From the NCBI RefSeq assembly GCF_963678635.1, contig NC_087063.1:78763617-78827616 (forward strand): 64,000 nucleotides of DNA, given 5' to 3'. Shown in pieces: positions 30,806-41,747 of the stretch (positions within the stretch are counted from its first letter, which is position 1; each line of letters opens with the position of its first letter). The stretch is from Symsagittifera roscoffensis. Lineage: Eukaryota; Xenacoelomorpha; Acoela; Convolutidae. A program made the position numbers and the translations under genes. The notes below the pieces were generated by a model. That model saw nothing but the letters and a program-made list of their open reading frames with translations, was not told the origin of the DNA and ran no database searches.

Positions 30806-31830
30806 AAAGTCAGGTTTGCCAGAAAAAGAGCACTTAACAGGTAAGATAGGTGAAGAGTATTTTAAGTCGCTAAGGGCAGTTTCAAATCAAAACATAAGGC
30901 AGATATTGATTGTTGTGATTTTGTCGAGCACGAAATCGAACTAGAAGAAGGCGCCGTTCCCCACAAGGAGGGCGCAAAGGCGCATGACACCCCATAAATC
31001 GGAAGCGTGCCGAGCGGAATTAGAAATACTACTCTAATACCATATGATAGAACCCTTGAAGTCGCCTTGGGCTTGTAGAGTTGTCATGGCTAAAAAGGAA
31101 GGTGTACAGCTACGATTCTGTTTCGACTTTTGCTACCTGAACGCGGTGATGATAAAGGACACCTATTCAAAACCACGTGTATACGAGAGCCTCTCGAAAG
31201 TTGGCGATCCCAAGTTTTTCATTACACTGGATCTGGAAACTGACTTCTGCGGAAGAAGGATAGAGTAAAGACAAAACTTGCATGTGAATTGGGCTTGTGC
31301 CAGCGGGAGAAGATGCTCTTCGGCTTGTGCAATGCCACGGCGACCTTTCAAAAACTGATAGCTCATGCTTTGACCAGTGTAACGAAGACGTACGGGAATC
31401 TCGTGATGTACTACGCGGATGGCGTGGTCATAGCGACATCCACCTTGCAGATCACACCGAGAGAATCGATGAGGTCTTCGACTGAATGAAGAGAGCCGGC
31501 TTGAAACGCAAACCGTCGAAAAAGAAAATCCTCGGGGACAAAATCAAGGACCTGGGAAGAATGGTAGACAGGCATGGCGTGAGTCCGGATCCGGATGCGT
31601 GGAGGCCGTGTTGTGATGTAAGGTGCCCAAAAAAGACACGCAGCTCATGATCTTCCTGGGATGTGCCAAATAATACCGCAAGTTCATAGAAGGGTTTACA
31701 GAAAAGGTGTACCAATACAGCAACTAATGCACAACAAAGGGAAGAAGATATAAAAGAAATATAAAGTGGGACCTGTGCGAAGCGCCAGTGCTAGGCATGC
31801 CCACAGATACAGTGCTAGGCATGCCCAAAA
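30806..31830 (+). pseudogene. Ty3/gypsy reverse transcriptase remnant, plus strand
   Basis: The gypsy pol segment found at 18037-18170 recurs here and continues into RT. IEPLKSPWACRVVMAKKEGV and RFCFDFCYLNAVMIKDTYSK are seen, then FFITLDLE, LCNATATFQKLIAHALTSVT and a decayed active site (MYYADGVVIA for the usual YVDDVV). Stops and shifts are frequent. The end near 31830 has a tandemly repeated RNase H start (CEAPVLGMP, twice). It runs opposite to the 12.6-kb element and belongs to a different gypsy family. Confidence 0.85.
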
Positions 31831-31981
31831 AAGTTTAAGTAGTCTAACACAAATTTCCAAGTTAGTTTTGTTTTTAAAGTTTGTCTGAGCCAAACAGCAG
31901 GCAAAAGTACTGTGGTCATTATTTTGCAGGCCGTGAGTAATGAAACTCACAAGGCACAAGGCAAAACAAATCACACTCTTC

Positions 31982-32281
31982 TCACCCCTGTTTTTGAAGC
32001 GCAGACATTTCCTCTGCCTTAAGCTTCTGATCTTGTTTTGCTTTTGCCTTCCTCCTTGTCGGTGATGTTCTCTGTTGTTTGCCCTTGTTATTGCCAATCA
32101 GCTCTGACTGCCTTTCTTTGTGTGCCTCTACCAATCGCAGAAATTTCAGCTCCAATTCAGCACTCTGGTGCAGCTTCAAATATTCCTTGAGCTGGTCCGG
32201 GTCGTTTTGCTTGCTCTTGGAGAGTAGCCGTTTTGTAGCTGGGATAATGAGCACTCCGGTGCCGAGAAGCTGACTAAACAA
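31982..32281 (-). CDS. Unidentified basic helical ORF, 99 residues
   Basis: The frame starts MFSQLLGTGVLIIPATKRLL and then has a charged helical stretch (DQLKEYLKLHQSAELELKFL). A strongly basic tail (RTSPTRRKAKAKQDQKL) resembles a nuclear or RNA-binding segment. It is not recognised. It lies inside the inverted-repeat block, so it may be part of the mobile element. Composition is less AT-rich than the flanks. Confidence 0.35.
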   Translation of the reverse strand: MFSQLLGTGVLIIPATKRLLSKSKQNDPDQLKEYLKLHQSAELELKFLRLVEAHKERQSELIGNNKGKQQRTSPTRRKAKAKQDQKLKAEEMSALQKQG

Positions 32282-32672
32282 CTGAGTTTACTGCTGTGTT
32301 TACTGAAAATTTAGTCCCAAAATATTTTTGGTTTTTGATTTAAAGCGTACATGTCTAAATCGAAATTATGACTCAGAAACTTCCAGACAAATGAATTTTA
32401 AAATGTCTAATTAATTTTAGAGGTTGAAAGTATTTTAATATTAATAGTAATTTAGAGGTCAACTGTGATAATTTTTTAACATGATGGCTTAGAACCAAAT
32501 TGTATGTGAATTATTGTAAATAACATTTGTAAATTGATGTTTTATCGTCATTGAGATTAGTTTATTTTTAAAATCCTGACCATGCACATAGTTGCGAAAT
32601 TGTTTGAAATTTACTTTTTAGAAAAAATTTCTTCAATTTTACTTTTAAAAACAATAGCAACATGATAATTAA
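32282..32672. other. AT-rich spacer, nothing recognised
   Basis: The sequence between the basic ORF and the right inverted-repeat arm shows no open frame of note, repeat copy or RNA-like box. Confidence 0.5.
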
Positions 32673-32950
32673 GTAGTAGCCCTGTTTTTAGGAGTGACAT
32701 CGTGGTTTGGGGATACTGAGACCCAGCCATGAGCTCACTATTTTGCATGTAACCAAGTTAATTTGCGCTATCTGGCCGATAGCCTTAAAAAAACGACTGA
32801 GTCGACCCGATGTTAATTGACCACATACATAATTGGCTTTGGTAGAGACGGTTAAAAGCATGTGAAGCTGTGTTTAGACGCTAGCCAGTCGTTTAATGAC
32901 CTATCTTTATTTTCCGTTGGTATGGACTTCCGGGCGAATGTTACAATCAT
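32673..32950. repeat. Right arm of a 16.4-kb inverted-repeat pair
   Basis: It is the reverse complement of 16551-16970. The inner edge is GTAGTAGCCCTGTTTTTAGG and the outer edge GACTTCCGGGCGAATGTTAC. The arm ends about 270 bp before the CFDP1 start codon, so any promoter in it could affect CFDP1. Confidence 0.75.
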
Positions 32951-33221
32951 TTTGCTTCGTTAGATAAACAAGTTTCCTATGCGTGTGGGTCTTTAGAGGA
33001 GTTAGTTTATAATTTTTTGGAAGGTTTTATGTATTTTTTTATGAACACATTCATTTGGCTCAACGTAACTTTCTATGTGATAGTTCGCCTGTGTACGAAA
33101 CAATTAGGTCTGTTTGTGATTTTGATCTACGATGGGCGGTTTGTAAAATAGGTGCAACTCTTTCACTGCTATCAAGGTTTTATTTCTTCAGTACATAATG
33201 TTTAAACTTTTCTGACTATCA

Positions 33222-33684
33222 ATGGCTACAGTTGGAGATTGGGTTAAAAATCTAGATGATGCAAATAATTCGGACGAAGACAGTGATGATACGGATTGGG
33301 TACCACCCCCAGAAAAGGTGGAGGTGCAACAGACTGAAACAGTCGAAATAACACCCGAAGAAATTTTAATTAAAGAAGAAAATGAGAAAAAGCGGAAAGC
33401 CAATCTATGGGATTCTTTTTTAACCGGAGTGAAGCGTCCCAAATTAATAGAGAAAACTGCAACAGATTCTGAACCTATAAAGATGCCTTTTACTGAGCAG
33501 AAAGAGGCCGTGATAAAAGAAGTAAAACGTGTTTACGATTTTGCCGGCGAGGAGGTTATTGTAACCGAGAAAGTTGCTTGTAATGAAAACAACGTCGAAC
33601 TAGAAAACACAGAAGCATGCTGTGATCAAACGCCAAAAGATAGTGAAGATTTGTCTGTTTCCCCAAAGGATCATACTGCCACAG
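33222..33684 (+). CDS. CFDP1: CFDP1/BCNT, exon 1 of 2
   Basis: This exon encodes the acidic N-terminal part, from MATVGDWVKNLDDANNSDED, then WVPPPEKVEVQQ, NLWDSFLTGVKRPK and VKRVYDFAGEEVIVTEKV. The last matches the vertebrate CFDP1 VFDFAGEEVRVTKEV block. A donor ACAG/GTATTT at 33684 leaves phase 1. The last exon at 55056-55333 starts with the matching two bases, giving 741 bp and 246 residues (vertebrate CFDP1 is about 299). CFDP1 is the animal Swc5, a subunit of SRCAP/SWR1-type complexes that load H2A.Z into nucleosomes. The intron is 21.4 kb. A short upstream ATG (near 33197, MFKLF) would be an upstream open frame unless the transcript starts after it. Confidence 0.88.
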
Positions 33685-34090
33685 GTATTTTCTAGTGATT
33701 TTTTGAAATTTCACATGATAAGCGCTTCTGGAAATGACGTTTTCAACATGATTTTCTACGCTTGCGATTTTCAAATCGGAATGTGGAGTTTTTTCAGGTT
33801 AACAGCTTGGTTAGCAGAATCAGTGACTCGATTGATTGTACGGTGTCTTAACTTGCGAAAGCAATAGTATTGTTATCGGATTTTTTTTTCGTGCATAACT
33901 TTGTTCACAGCACTCCAACATTCTCAGGGCCACGATAGAGGCCAAGTGCAACAGATGTATTTTGAGCATGTTTACATTTGAAATGCCCATTCTATTTGAA
34001 ATCGGTGTTTTTATCTTAGTTTGTACAAAATCAACTCCGTTTGTGTATAATTTCTTCAAGTTCTTTTTTTTGCATTTTAAGGTTTATTCG

Positions 34091-34250
34091 GCTTAAGCCA
34101 GGGGTTCCGCAAAATATATGGCCATATAATGGGGTTTCCGCCCTAAATTATGCCATAATCGTCCTTCTTTCCCTCCATTATTTCCATAATCGCTCAGGAA
34201 AAATAAATAATGGCCATTATGGGATTTTATTCGTTCCATAATTTTGAATA
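34091..34250. mobile_element. MITE-like palindromic repeat, left of LINE
   Basis: It begins GGCTTAAGCCAGGGGTTCCG and contains ATGGCCATATAATGGGGTTT, then TAAATTATGCCATAATCG. The same block order occurs in every 956-bp unit (first at 37245-37389), which ends CCCTGGCTTAAGC, the inverse of this start. GGCTTAAGCCAGGG is therefore a probable terminal inverted repeat. The LINE lies between the two halves. Confidence 0.55.
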
Positions 34251-34417
34251 AAAAATCAAAACAAGTTATTCAATTTTAAAAAAATTTTGAAACAAGTTTA
34301 GCATTCCAAAACTCTTCATTGACTTTTAAGAAAAGAGTAGCCTCAAGGTGATATGGAGTCATGCTTTTCGAAGCAATCCAAGTGTGATTTTTATCTTCGC
34401 GCATTCGGTCCTTCGCG

Positions 34418-34447
34418 TATGACTACTACTACTACTACTACTACTAA
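34418..34447 (-). repeat. (TAG)n tail at LINE 3' end
   Basis: The plus strand reads eight consecutive ACT units just beyond the LINE stop region. In LINE orientation this is a TAG-repeat tail. Simple-repeat tails replace poly(A) in several non-LTR families such as I and CR1. Confidence 0.7.
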
Positions 34448-34516
34448 AAGAATTTATTCCCTTTAAAATATAAAGGCATCAAACAAAAGAAACGGTATGA
34501 TTATGTACACAAGACA

Positions 34517-36550
34517 TCACGAACGGCAATTTATGCATTGGCAACAAAGTAGCATTGAACAAGAGTTGTTTAAGTTGAACATATCAATTCTATTTTTCAG
34601 ATAGATTTTCAATTTTGCTTTGAAAGTTTCAGGCGATGAGAAAATGTCGGCTATGTTGTTTGCTGAAATCATGTTGGCATACCGACAGACGGGATAGAAG
34701 AAAAATTGCTCTGTAAAGAAGAGTCGACAATTCTGGGTTGTTGAAAGCTTAGGGCGTGAGCTATTGCGAAGGTCTTTGGCTGCAAAGGTAAAATTTATGT
34801 ATCTGTAAAGGTCGAAATCAAATTGATCAGTCAGGATTCGATTAAGAAAACACATATCATGTAAAGCTATAGTGAAGGAAATCGGCAAGGAATTCGTTTT
34901 TCTAAGTTGTTCTGTATAGTCGTTCACTCCCGTTACCCATTTCAAACATTTTCTGTTAAATAATTCTAGTTTGCGGCGATATGTTAAAGATGGAAACCAG
35001 ACCTGACTACCGTATAATAAAATACTCATAATACATAGCTGGTAATATTTGAATTTGGTTCTCATGGATACTCCATAAGGGATTGATCGTTTTAAGAAAT
35101 GGAAAGCTTTGTTAACTGCGACCAGTTTGGTTTTAATGTGGATATCCCACTTTAAATCACTAGATATCGTTACTCCGAGATCTTTGATAGATGAAACTGA
35201 CGGAATTAGGTAATCATTAAGGCAAAGAGTAGATTTGGGGGAAGTTGAGTTAAAACAATTAACTTTGCATTTATCAGAATTAAATGTCATTTCGTTTTCA
35301 AGCGTCCAATTGATAAATAGATCAATGTCTATTTGAACTAAGGAAAAGTCACATTTTGAATAGAGTTTGCTGTCATCAGCAAACAGAAAGCAATTAGAGG
35401 TTTTCAAGACAGCTGGCATGTCATTAATGAAGAGTATAAATAGCAAAGGGCCGAGTACACTTCCTTGCGGAACACCACTTGTTACATGGCCTTTTGGAGA
35501 TGCTTCATTGTTAATTAAGACAATTTGCGTGCGGTTTGTGAGATAGGAAGCAAAAAGTTGAAGAAAGCTAATGTCAAAGCCTAAATTACCAAGTTTCGAA
35601 ATAAGTATATGATGAGGAACTTGATCAAAAGCCTTGCGAAAATCGAAGTACACAGAAAGACATTCGTTTTTTGCCTCGACGTCGTTATAAATCTGATCTA
35701 GGTATTCAAGAAGCTGAGTAACAGTCGATCGCTTGGTCATAAAACCATGTTGAGCAGGTGTAACTTTAGCCCGAATTTTAGGATAAATGAAATCGAAGAT
35801 CATTCTCTGCAGAATAATCGATAATTGAGGCAATATTCTAATCGGGCGATAATTTTCAACATTTTCGGGATTACTAGATTTAAGAATTGGCGTAATAAAC
35901 GCACATTTCCAAAGTTCTGGCCACGTTTTAATTTCCAAAACCTTGACAAAGAGCTGCACGACTAGAGGAGATATTAATTCACTGCAGCAGTTAAGAATAA
36001 AGGTTGGGAGGCGGTCGTTGGTAATACAAGAAGTTTTAGCTTTCTCGACCTTTTTAAGGTTGACATCGAGGTCGGATAGAAAAATGGTGGGTTTTTCGGG
36101 TTGTAGGATTTGAATTTCGTGCTTTTCTAGAAACACTGAACAGAAGTAATCGTTCAAAAGAATGGCTATTTCAATAGAAGTGGATGCTTTTCTATTCATC
36201 CAGTGCATTTGGTTTGGTAATTTCCTTTTGGTAAAAGATCGAAGGTATTTAAAGCAATCACGGGTAGAATTTGGTCTTAAAGATTCAAGGAGACAAGTTT
36301 TATCCAACTCGATTGAATTGTTAAGGTCTTGTTGGATCGAAGCTAAATGATTTGTGTTGGCTGTCCGTTTAGATATGGAATGGTGCTTATTCAGTAAATG
36401 AACTGTATGCGACGAATAATAATAGGGAAGTTGCTGGCGTCTTTTAGTTTTATGTGCGCATGATAAAAGAATTCCATGATTGATCTGAGCGTACCAGCTA
36501 TCTACATAATCATTAGTGGTGGATATGGAATAACATGAGTTTTGTTCCAC
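34517..36550 (-). CDS. LINE reverse transcriptase ORF, 677 residues
   Basis: An uninterrupted frame covers the full RT. It shows WKCAFITPILKSSNPENVEN and YRPIRILPQLSIILQRMI, the KAFDQVPHHILISKL box, and GVPQGSVLGPLLFILFINDM. The catalytic box is FLFADDSKLY (FADD), followed by a thumb with CLKWVTGVNDYTEQLRK. These belong to the Jockey/CR1/L2 group. It would prime reverse transcription at nicked target DNA. No stop or shift is visible, so this part is young or recently active. The visible start (MEQNSC) is arbitrary, as the upstream endonuclease would be fused in an intact element. Confidence 0.9.
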   Translation of the reverse strand: MEQNSCYSISTTNDYVDSWYAQINHGILLSCAHKTKRRQQLPYYYSSHTVHLLNKHHSISKRTANTNHLASIQQDLNNSIELDKTCLLESLRPNSTRDCFKYLRSFTKRKLPNQMHWMNRKASTSIEIAILLNDYFCSVFLEKHEIQILQPEKPTIFLSDLDVNLKKVEKAKTSCITNDRLPTFILNCCSELISPLVVQLFVKVLEIKTWPELWKCAFITPILKSSNPENVENYRPIRILPQLSIILQRMIFDFIYPKIRAKVTPAQHGFMTKRSTVTQLLEYLDQIYNDVEAKNECLSVYFDFRKAFDQVPHHILISKLGNLGFDISFLQLFASYLTNRTQIVLINNEASPKGHVTSGVPQGSVLGPLLFILFINDMPAVLKTSNCFLFADDSKLYSKCDFSLVQIDIDLFINWTLENEMTFNSDKCKVNCFNSTSPKSTLCLNDYLIPSVSSIKDLGVTISSDLKWDIHIKTKLVAVNKAFHFLKRSIPYGVSMRTKFKYYQLCIMSILLYGSQVWFPSLTYRRKLELFNRKCLKWVTGVNDYTEQLRKTNSLPISFTIALHDMCFLNRILTDQFDFDLYRYINFTFAAKDLRNSSRPKLSTTQNCRLFFTEQFFFYPVCRYANMISANNIADIFSSPETFKAKLKIYLKNRIDMFNLNNSCSMLLCCQCINCRS

Positions 36551-36657
36551 AATGAGTTTGGTAAAGCAAGGGCTGATGTTACTATTGAAGATCGAATGAG
36601 AAAGATGATTTAGATAGAGAGGATTTCATAAAATTCCCAATCACAGTAGGCGCTGCT

Positions 36658-37231
36658 TCAGGAAAAAAAAGCAAATAAAGGAAAATGGTCTGAGTAAAGC
36701 ACTTCATTTACAAATGCAGTGAACAATTCTGTGTGCGAAGTTAAAATGATATCAAGAGTGTTGCCAGAGCGATGTGTGGGTTCATATATAAGGGGCATTA
36801 AGCTATGATCCTCAATAACCTCTAGGAACAGTTTTGAGTACTCACAGCCTCCATCAGAAGATGCCCAACAGATATCAGGCAGATTTAGGTCACCTAAGAT
36901 TGTGTACGAACTAGAACCATTAATCAATTTGGCGTTAAAATAACGTATTGAATCAGTAAGTTTTTTGGCAGGTATCCGAAACTGCGACGAAGCGGGGGGG
37001 GGGGGGGGGTTTGTAAATAAGGAGGAAAATATGATTAACTGCAACCCAATATATTGAAAGTCCGATGCAGTAATCTGCATCGTATGATAGAATTGAATAA
37101 TTTAAAGCAAAACTATTTTTTGTAGCAATGAGAACACCTCCGTGTTCTCCAGAAGTGCGGTCTTTTCGAGCAATAACCGAATAGGGAAAATTCATAGGAA
37201 AAATTTCGGGATGAGGGATTCCACCGCTCAC
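36658..37231 (-). pseudogene. LINE endonuclease domain, frameshifted
   Basis: The 37231-36953 frame has PYSVIARKDRTSGEHGGVLI, an endonuclease/exonuclease/phosphatase N-terminal part. The 37080-36658 frame has YTILGDLNLPDICWASSDGG, with catalytic GDLN, and a final SDHFPLF motif. A run of 17 G in the plus-strand complement (a poly-Pro/Gly slip) shifts the frame between them. The most 5' part is repeated four more times within the array to the right. Confidence 0.8.
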
Positions 37232-37244
37232 TATTTGATTTACA

Positions 37245-37389
37245 TAATGGGGTTACGTCATCCCTAAATTATGGCCATAATCGAAGGCAGTTCCATACAT
37301 AATGGCCATACTTTTTGCCCTTTCCCTCCATTATGTATGGCCATAATGGGCCCCTACCATTATTTTTGCCCAAGCCCTGGCTTAAGCAT
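37245..37389. mobile_element. MITE-like palindrome within array unit
   Basis: CATACATAATGGCCATAC faces GTATGGCCATAATGGG, and the right end is CCCTGGCTTAAGC. Related to 34091-34250. Copies repeat at 956-bp steps in the array. Confidence 0.6.
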
Positions 37390-40300
37390 TTGTCATGAGT
37401 CATTGAATTCATTAAAGTATTTGGCGATGCTCTGTTCTTTTTTCAAACAGTCTGCGAGTTAATCTTCTGCTTTCGCCCATGTTATACCGGTTGTCTAACC
37501 TCTTTCCAACATCGGTTTGATTGCGGCAATATCGACTCTAAGTAGTTTTTCTGCAACCAAGGTTGTAGAATGAATAGCATTATACAGATTTTTGTTATCA
37601 ACCACAGCGTGCAACGGTAATCGAACACCAGCTGGAAAAGCAAGATCGGAATTTTTGGAGCCCATTAAAATTGCTTCTTCTAATGCTCCAACCAAACCAA
37701 TACCTTCGGCTGCAATAGTGCTTCTGAATTTTCTGGAACCCCAAGAAAAAGGACATACCTTTTCTTCGCTGGTTATGAAAACAACATACCAACAGGAACT
37801 TGAAACTCCATCCGACAAGTTACCCAATGATGCGTCGTTATAAAACAGTAATTTTGTCTCCTGCAAAGGACCTACATCTCCAAACTTCACACTGAACTCG
37901 TCGTTTTTGACCTTTGTCACTACTTTAGCTGCTCTGTCTAAATGATCACCTTAACAACTTTGAAACTCGTAATGAGACTTTGAACATCAAAAGCTAAGTC
38001 TGACATAGTCTGTGTCGGCATCCAATTTAACTGCATCGAATGATAGAATTGAATAATTTAAAGCAAAACTATTTTTTGTAATAATGAGAACAGCTCCGTG
38101 TTCTCCAGAAGTGCGGTCTTTTCGAGCAATAACCGAATAGGGAAAATTCATAGGAAAAATTTCGGGATGAGGGATTCCACCGCTCACTATTTGATTTACA
38201 TAATGGGGTTACGTCATCCCTAAATTATGGCCATAATCGAAGGCAGTTCCATACATAATGGCCATACTTTTTGCCCTTTCCCTCCATTATGTATGGCCAT
38301 AATGGGCCCCTACCATTATTTTTGCCCAAGCCCTGGCTTAAGCATTTGTCATGAGTCATTGAATTCATTAAAGTATTTGGCGATGCTCTGTTCTTTTTTC
38401 AAACAGTCTGCGAGTTAATCTTCTGCTTTCGCCCATGTTATACCGGTTGTCTAATCTCTTTCCAACATCGGTTTGATTGCGGCAATATCGACTCTAAGTA
38501 GTTTTTCTGCAACCAAGGTTGTAGAATGAATAGCATTATATAGATTTTTGTTATCAACCACAGCGTGCAACGGTAATCGAACACCAGCTGGAAAAGCAAG
38601 ATCAGAATTTTTGGAGCCCATTAAAATTGCTTCTTCTAATGCTCCAACCAAACCAATACCTTCGGCTGCAATAGTGCTTCTGAATTTTCTGGAACCCCAA
38701 GATAAAGGACATACCTTTTCTTCGCTGATTATGAAAACAACATACCAACAGGAACTTGAAACTCCATCCGACAAGTTACCGAATGATGCGTCGTTATAAA
38801 ACAGTAATTTTGTCTCCTGCAAAGGACCTACATCTCCAAACTTCACACTGAACTCGTCGTTTTTGACCTTTGTCACTACTTTAGCTGCTCTGTCTAAATG
38901 ATCACCTTAACAACTTTGAAACTCGTAATGAGACTTTGAACATCAAAAGCTAAGTCTGACATAGTCTGTGTCGGCATCCAATTTAACTGCATCGAATGAT
39001 AGAATTGAATAATTTAAAGCAAAACTATTTTTTGTAGCAATGAGAACAGCTCCGTGTTCTCCAGAAGTGCGGTCTTTTCGAGCAATAACCGAATAGGGAA
39101 AATTCATAGGAAAAATTTCGGGATGAGGGATTCCACCGCTCACTATTTGATTTACATAATGGGGTTACGTCATCCCTAAATTATGGCCATAATCGAAGGC
39201 AGTTCCATACATAATGGCCATACTTTTTGCCCTTTCCCTCCATTATGTATGGCCATAATGGGCCCCTACCATTATTTTTGCCCAAGCCCTGGCTTAAGCA
39301 TTTGTCATGAGTCATTGAATTCATTAAAGTATTTGGCGATGCTCTGTTCTTTTTTCAAACAGTCTGCGAGTTAATCTTCTGCTTTCGCCCATGTTATACC
39401 GGTTGTCTAACCTCTTTCCAACATCGGTTTGATTGCGGCAATATCGACTCTAAGTAGTTTTTCTGCAACCAAGGTTGTAGAATGAATAGCATTATACAGA
39501 TTTTTGTTATCAACCACAGCGTGCAACGGTAATCGAACACCAGCTGGAAAAGCAAGATCAGAATTTTTGGAGCCCATTAAAATTGCTTCTTCTAATGCTC
39601 CAACCAAACCAATACCTTCGGCTGCAATAGTGCTTCTGAATTTTCTGGAACCCCAAGAAAAAGGACATACCTTTTCTTCGCTGGTTATGAAAACAACATA
39701 CCAACAGGAACTTGAAACTCCATCCGACAAGTTACCCAATGATGCGTCGTTATAAAACAGTAATTTTGTCTCCTGCAAAGGACCTACATCTCCAAACTTC
39801 ACACTGAACTCGTCGTTTTTGACCTTTGTCACCACTTTAGCTGCTCTGTCTAAATGATCACCTTAACAACTTTGAAACTCGTAATGAGACTTTGAACATC
39901 AAAAGCTAAGTCTGACATAGTCTGTGTCGGCATCCAATTTAACTGCATCGAATGATAGAATTGAATAATTTAAAGCAAAACTATTTTTTGTAGCAATGAG
40001 AACAGCTCCGTGTTCTCCAGAAGTGCGGTCTTTTCGAGCAATAACCGAATAGGGAAAATTCATAGGAAAAGTTTCGGGATGAGGGATTCCACCGCTCACT
40101 ATTTGATTTACATAATGGGGTTACGTCATCCCTAAATTATGGCCATAATCGAAGGCAGTTCCATACATAATGGCCATACTTTTTGCCCTTTCCCTCCATT
40201 ATGTATGGCCATAATGGGCCCCTACCATTATTTTTGCCCAAGCCCTGGCTTAAGCATTTGTCATGAGTCATTGAATTCATTAAAGTATTTGGCGATGCTC

Positions 40301-41318
40301 TGTTCTTTTTTCAAACAGTCTGCGAGTTAATCTTCTGCTTTCGCCCATGTTATACCGGTTGTCTAACCTCTTTCCAACATCGGTTTGATTGCGGCAATAT
40401 CGACTCTAAGTAGTTTTTCTGCAACCAAGGTTGTAGAATGAATAGCATTATACAGATTTTTGTTATCAACCACAGCGTGCAACGGTAATCGAACACCAGC
40501 TGGAAAAGCAAGATCAGAATTTTTGGAGCCCATTAAAATTGCTTCTTCTAATGCTCCAACCAAACCAATACCTTCGGCTGCAATAGTGCTTCTGAATTTT
40601 CTGGAACCCCAAGATAAAGGACATACCTTTTCTTCGCTGGTTATGAAAACAACATACCAACAGGAACTTGAAACTCCATCCGACAAGTTACCCAATGATG
40701 CGTCGTTATAAAACAGTAATTTTGTCTCCTGCAAAGGACCTACATCTCCAAACTTCACACTGAACTCGTCGTTTTTGACCTTTGTCACCACTTTAGCTGC
40801 TCTGTCTAAATGATCACCTTAACAACTTTGAAACTCGTAATGAGACTTTGAACATCAAAAGCTAAGTCTGACATAGTCTGTGTCGGCATCCAATTTAACT
40901 GCATCGAATGATAGAATTGAATAATTTAAAGCAAAACTATTTTTTGTAGCAATGAGAACAGCTCCGTGTTCTCCAGAAGTGCGGTCTTTTCGAGCAATAA
41001 CCGAATAGGGAAAATTCATAGGAAAAGTTTCGGGATGAGGGATTCCACCGCTCACTATTTGATTTACATAATGGGGTTACGTCATCCCTAAATTATGGCC
41101 ATAATCGAAGGCAGTTCCATACATAATGGCCATACTTTTTGCCCTTTCCCTCCATTATGTATGGCCATAATGGGCCCCTACCATTATTTTTGCCCAAGCC
41201 CTGGCTTAAGCATTTGTCATGAGTCATTGAATTCATTAAAGTATTTGGCGATGCTCTGTTCTTTTTTCAAACAGTCTGCGAGTTAATCTTCTGCTTTCGC
41301 CCATGTTATACCGGTTGT

Positions 41319-41747
41319 CTAACCTCTTTCCAACATCGGTTTGATTGCGGCAATATCGACTCTAAGTAGTTTTTCTGCAACCAAGGTTGTAGAATGAATA
41401 GCATTATACAGATTTTTGTTATCAACCACAGCGTGCAACGGTAATCGAACACCAGCTGGAAAAGCAAGATCAGAATTTTTGGAGCCCATTAAAATTGCTT
41501 CTTCTAATGCTCCAACCAAACCAATACCTTCGGCTGCAATAGTGCTTCTGAATTTTCTGGAACCCCAAGATAAAGGACATACCTTTTCTTCGCTGGTTAT
41601 GAAAACAACATACCAACAGGAACTTGAAACTCCATCCGACAAGTTACCCAATGATGCGTCGTTATAAAACAGTAATTTTGTCTCCTGCAAAGGACCTACA
41701 TCTCCAAACTTCACACTGAACTCGTCGTTTTTGACCTTTGTCACCAC
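41319..41747 (-). pseudogene. Copia-type RNase H, original copy
   Basis: The 142-residue frame reads LLFYNDASLGNLSDGVSSSC, VCPLSWGSRKFRSTIAAEGI and LHAVVDNKNLYNAIHSTTLV. This matches RNase H of invertebrate Ty1/copia elements of the GalEa-like kind (usual YxDASxAN, SWxSxK and LAAExLAL motifs, with Glu retained in AAEG). It is in line with decayed RT immediately upstream (41858-42300). The other four copies in the array have no RT attached. Confidence 0.8.

Larger units (their letters stand above)
34440..37231 (-). mobile_element. Non-LTR retrotransposon (Jockey/CR1-like), 5'-truncated
   Basis: The element includes apurinic-type endonuclease remnants, a long RT frame and a (TAG)n tail. The 5' end runs into the 956-bp tandem array, whose first unit contains the endonuclease start. 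The RT frame is open, while the endonuclease is split across frames around a 17-base G run near 36995. It lies in the CFDP1 intron in antisense orientation. Confidence 0.85.

Noticed and set aside
18037-30921. Direct repeats at 18037 and 30806 as LTRs of the minus-strand element
   Set aside because: They encode part of pol from a plus-strand gypsy element and lead into its RT at 30940, so they are coding remnants rather than LTRs.
32673-32950. Arm as an LTR of the 12.6-kb element
   Set aside because: The two arms at 16551 and 32673 are in inverse orientation, whereas LTRs are direct repeats.
37592-41667. Repeated plus-strand 83-residue frames in the 956-bp array
   Set aside because: They are exact antisense shadows of the copia RNase H frames, which have recognisable family motifs on the minus strand.
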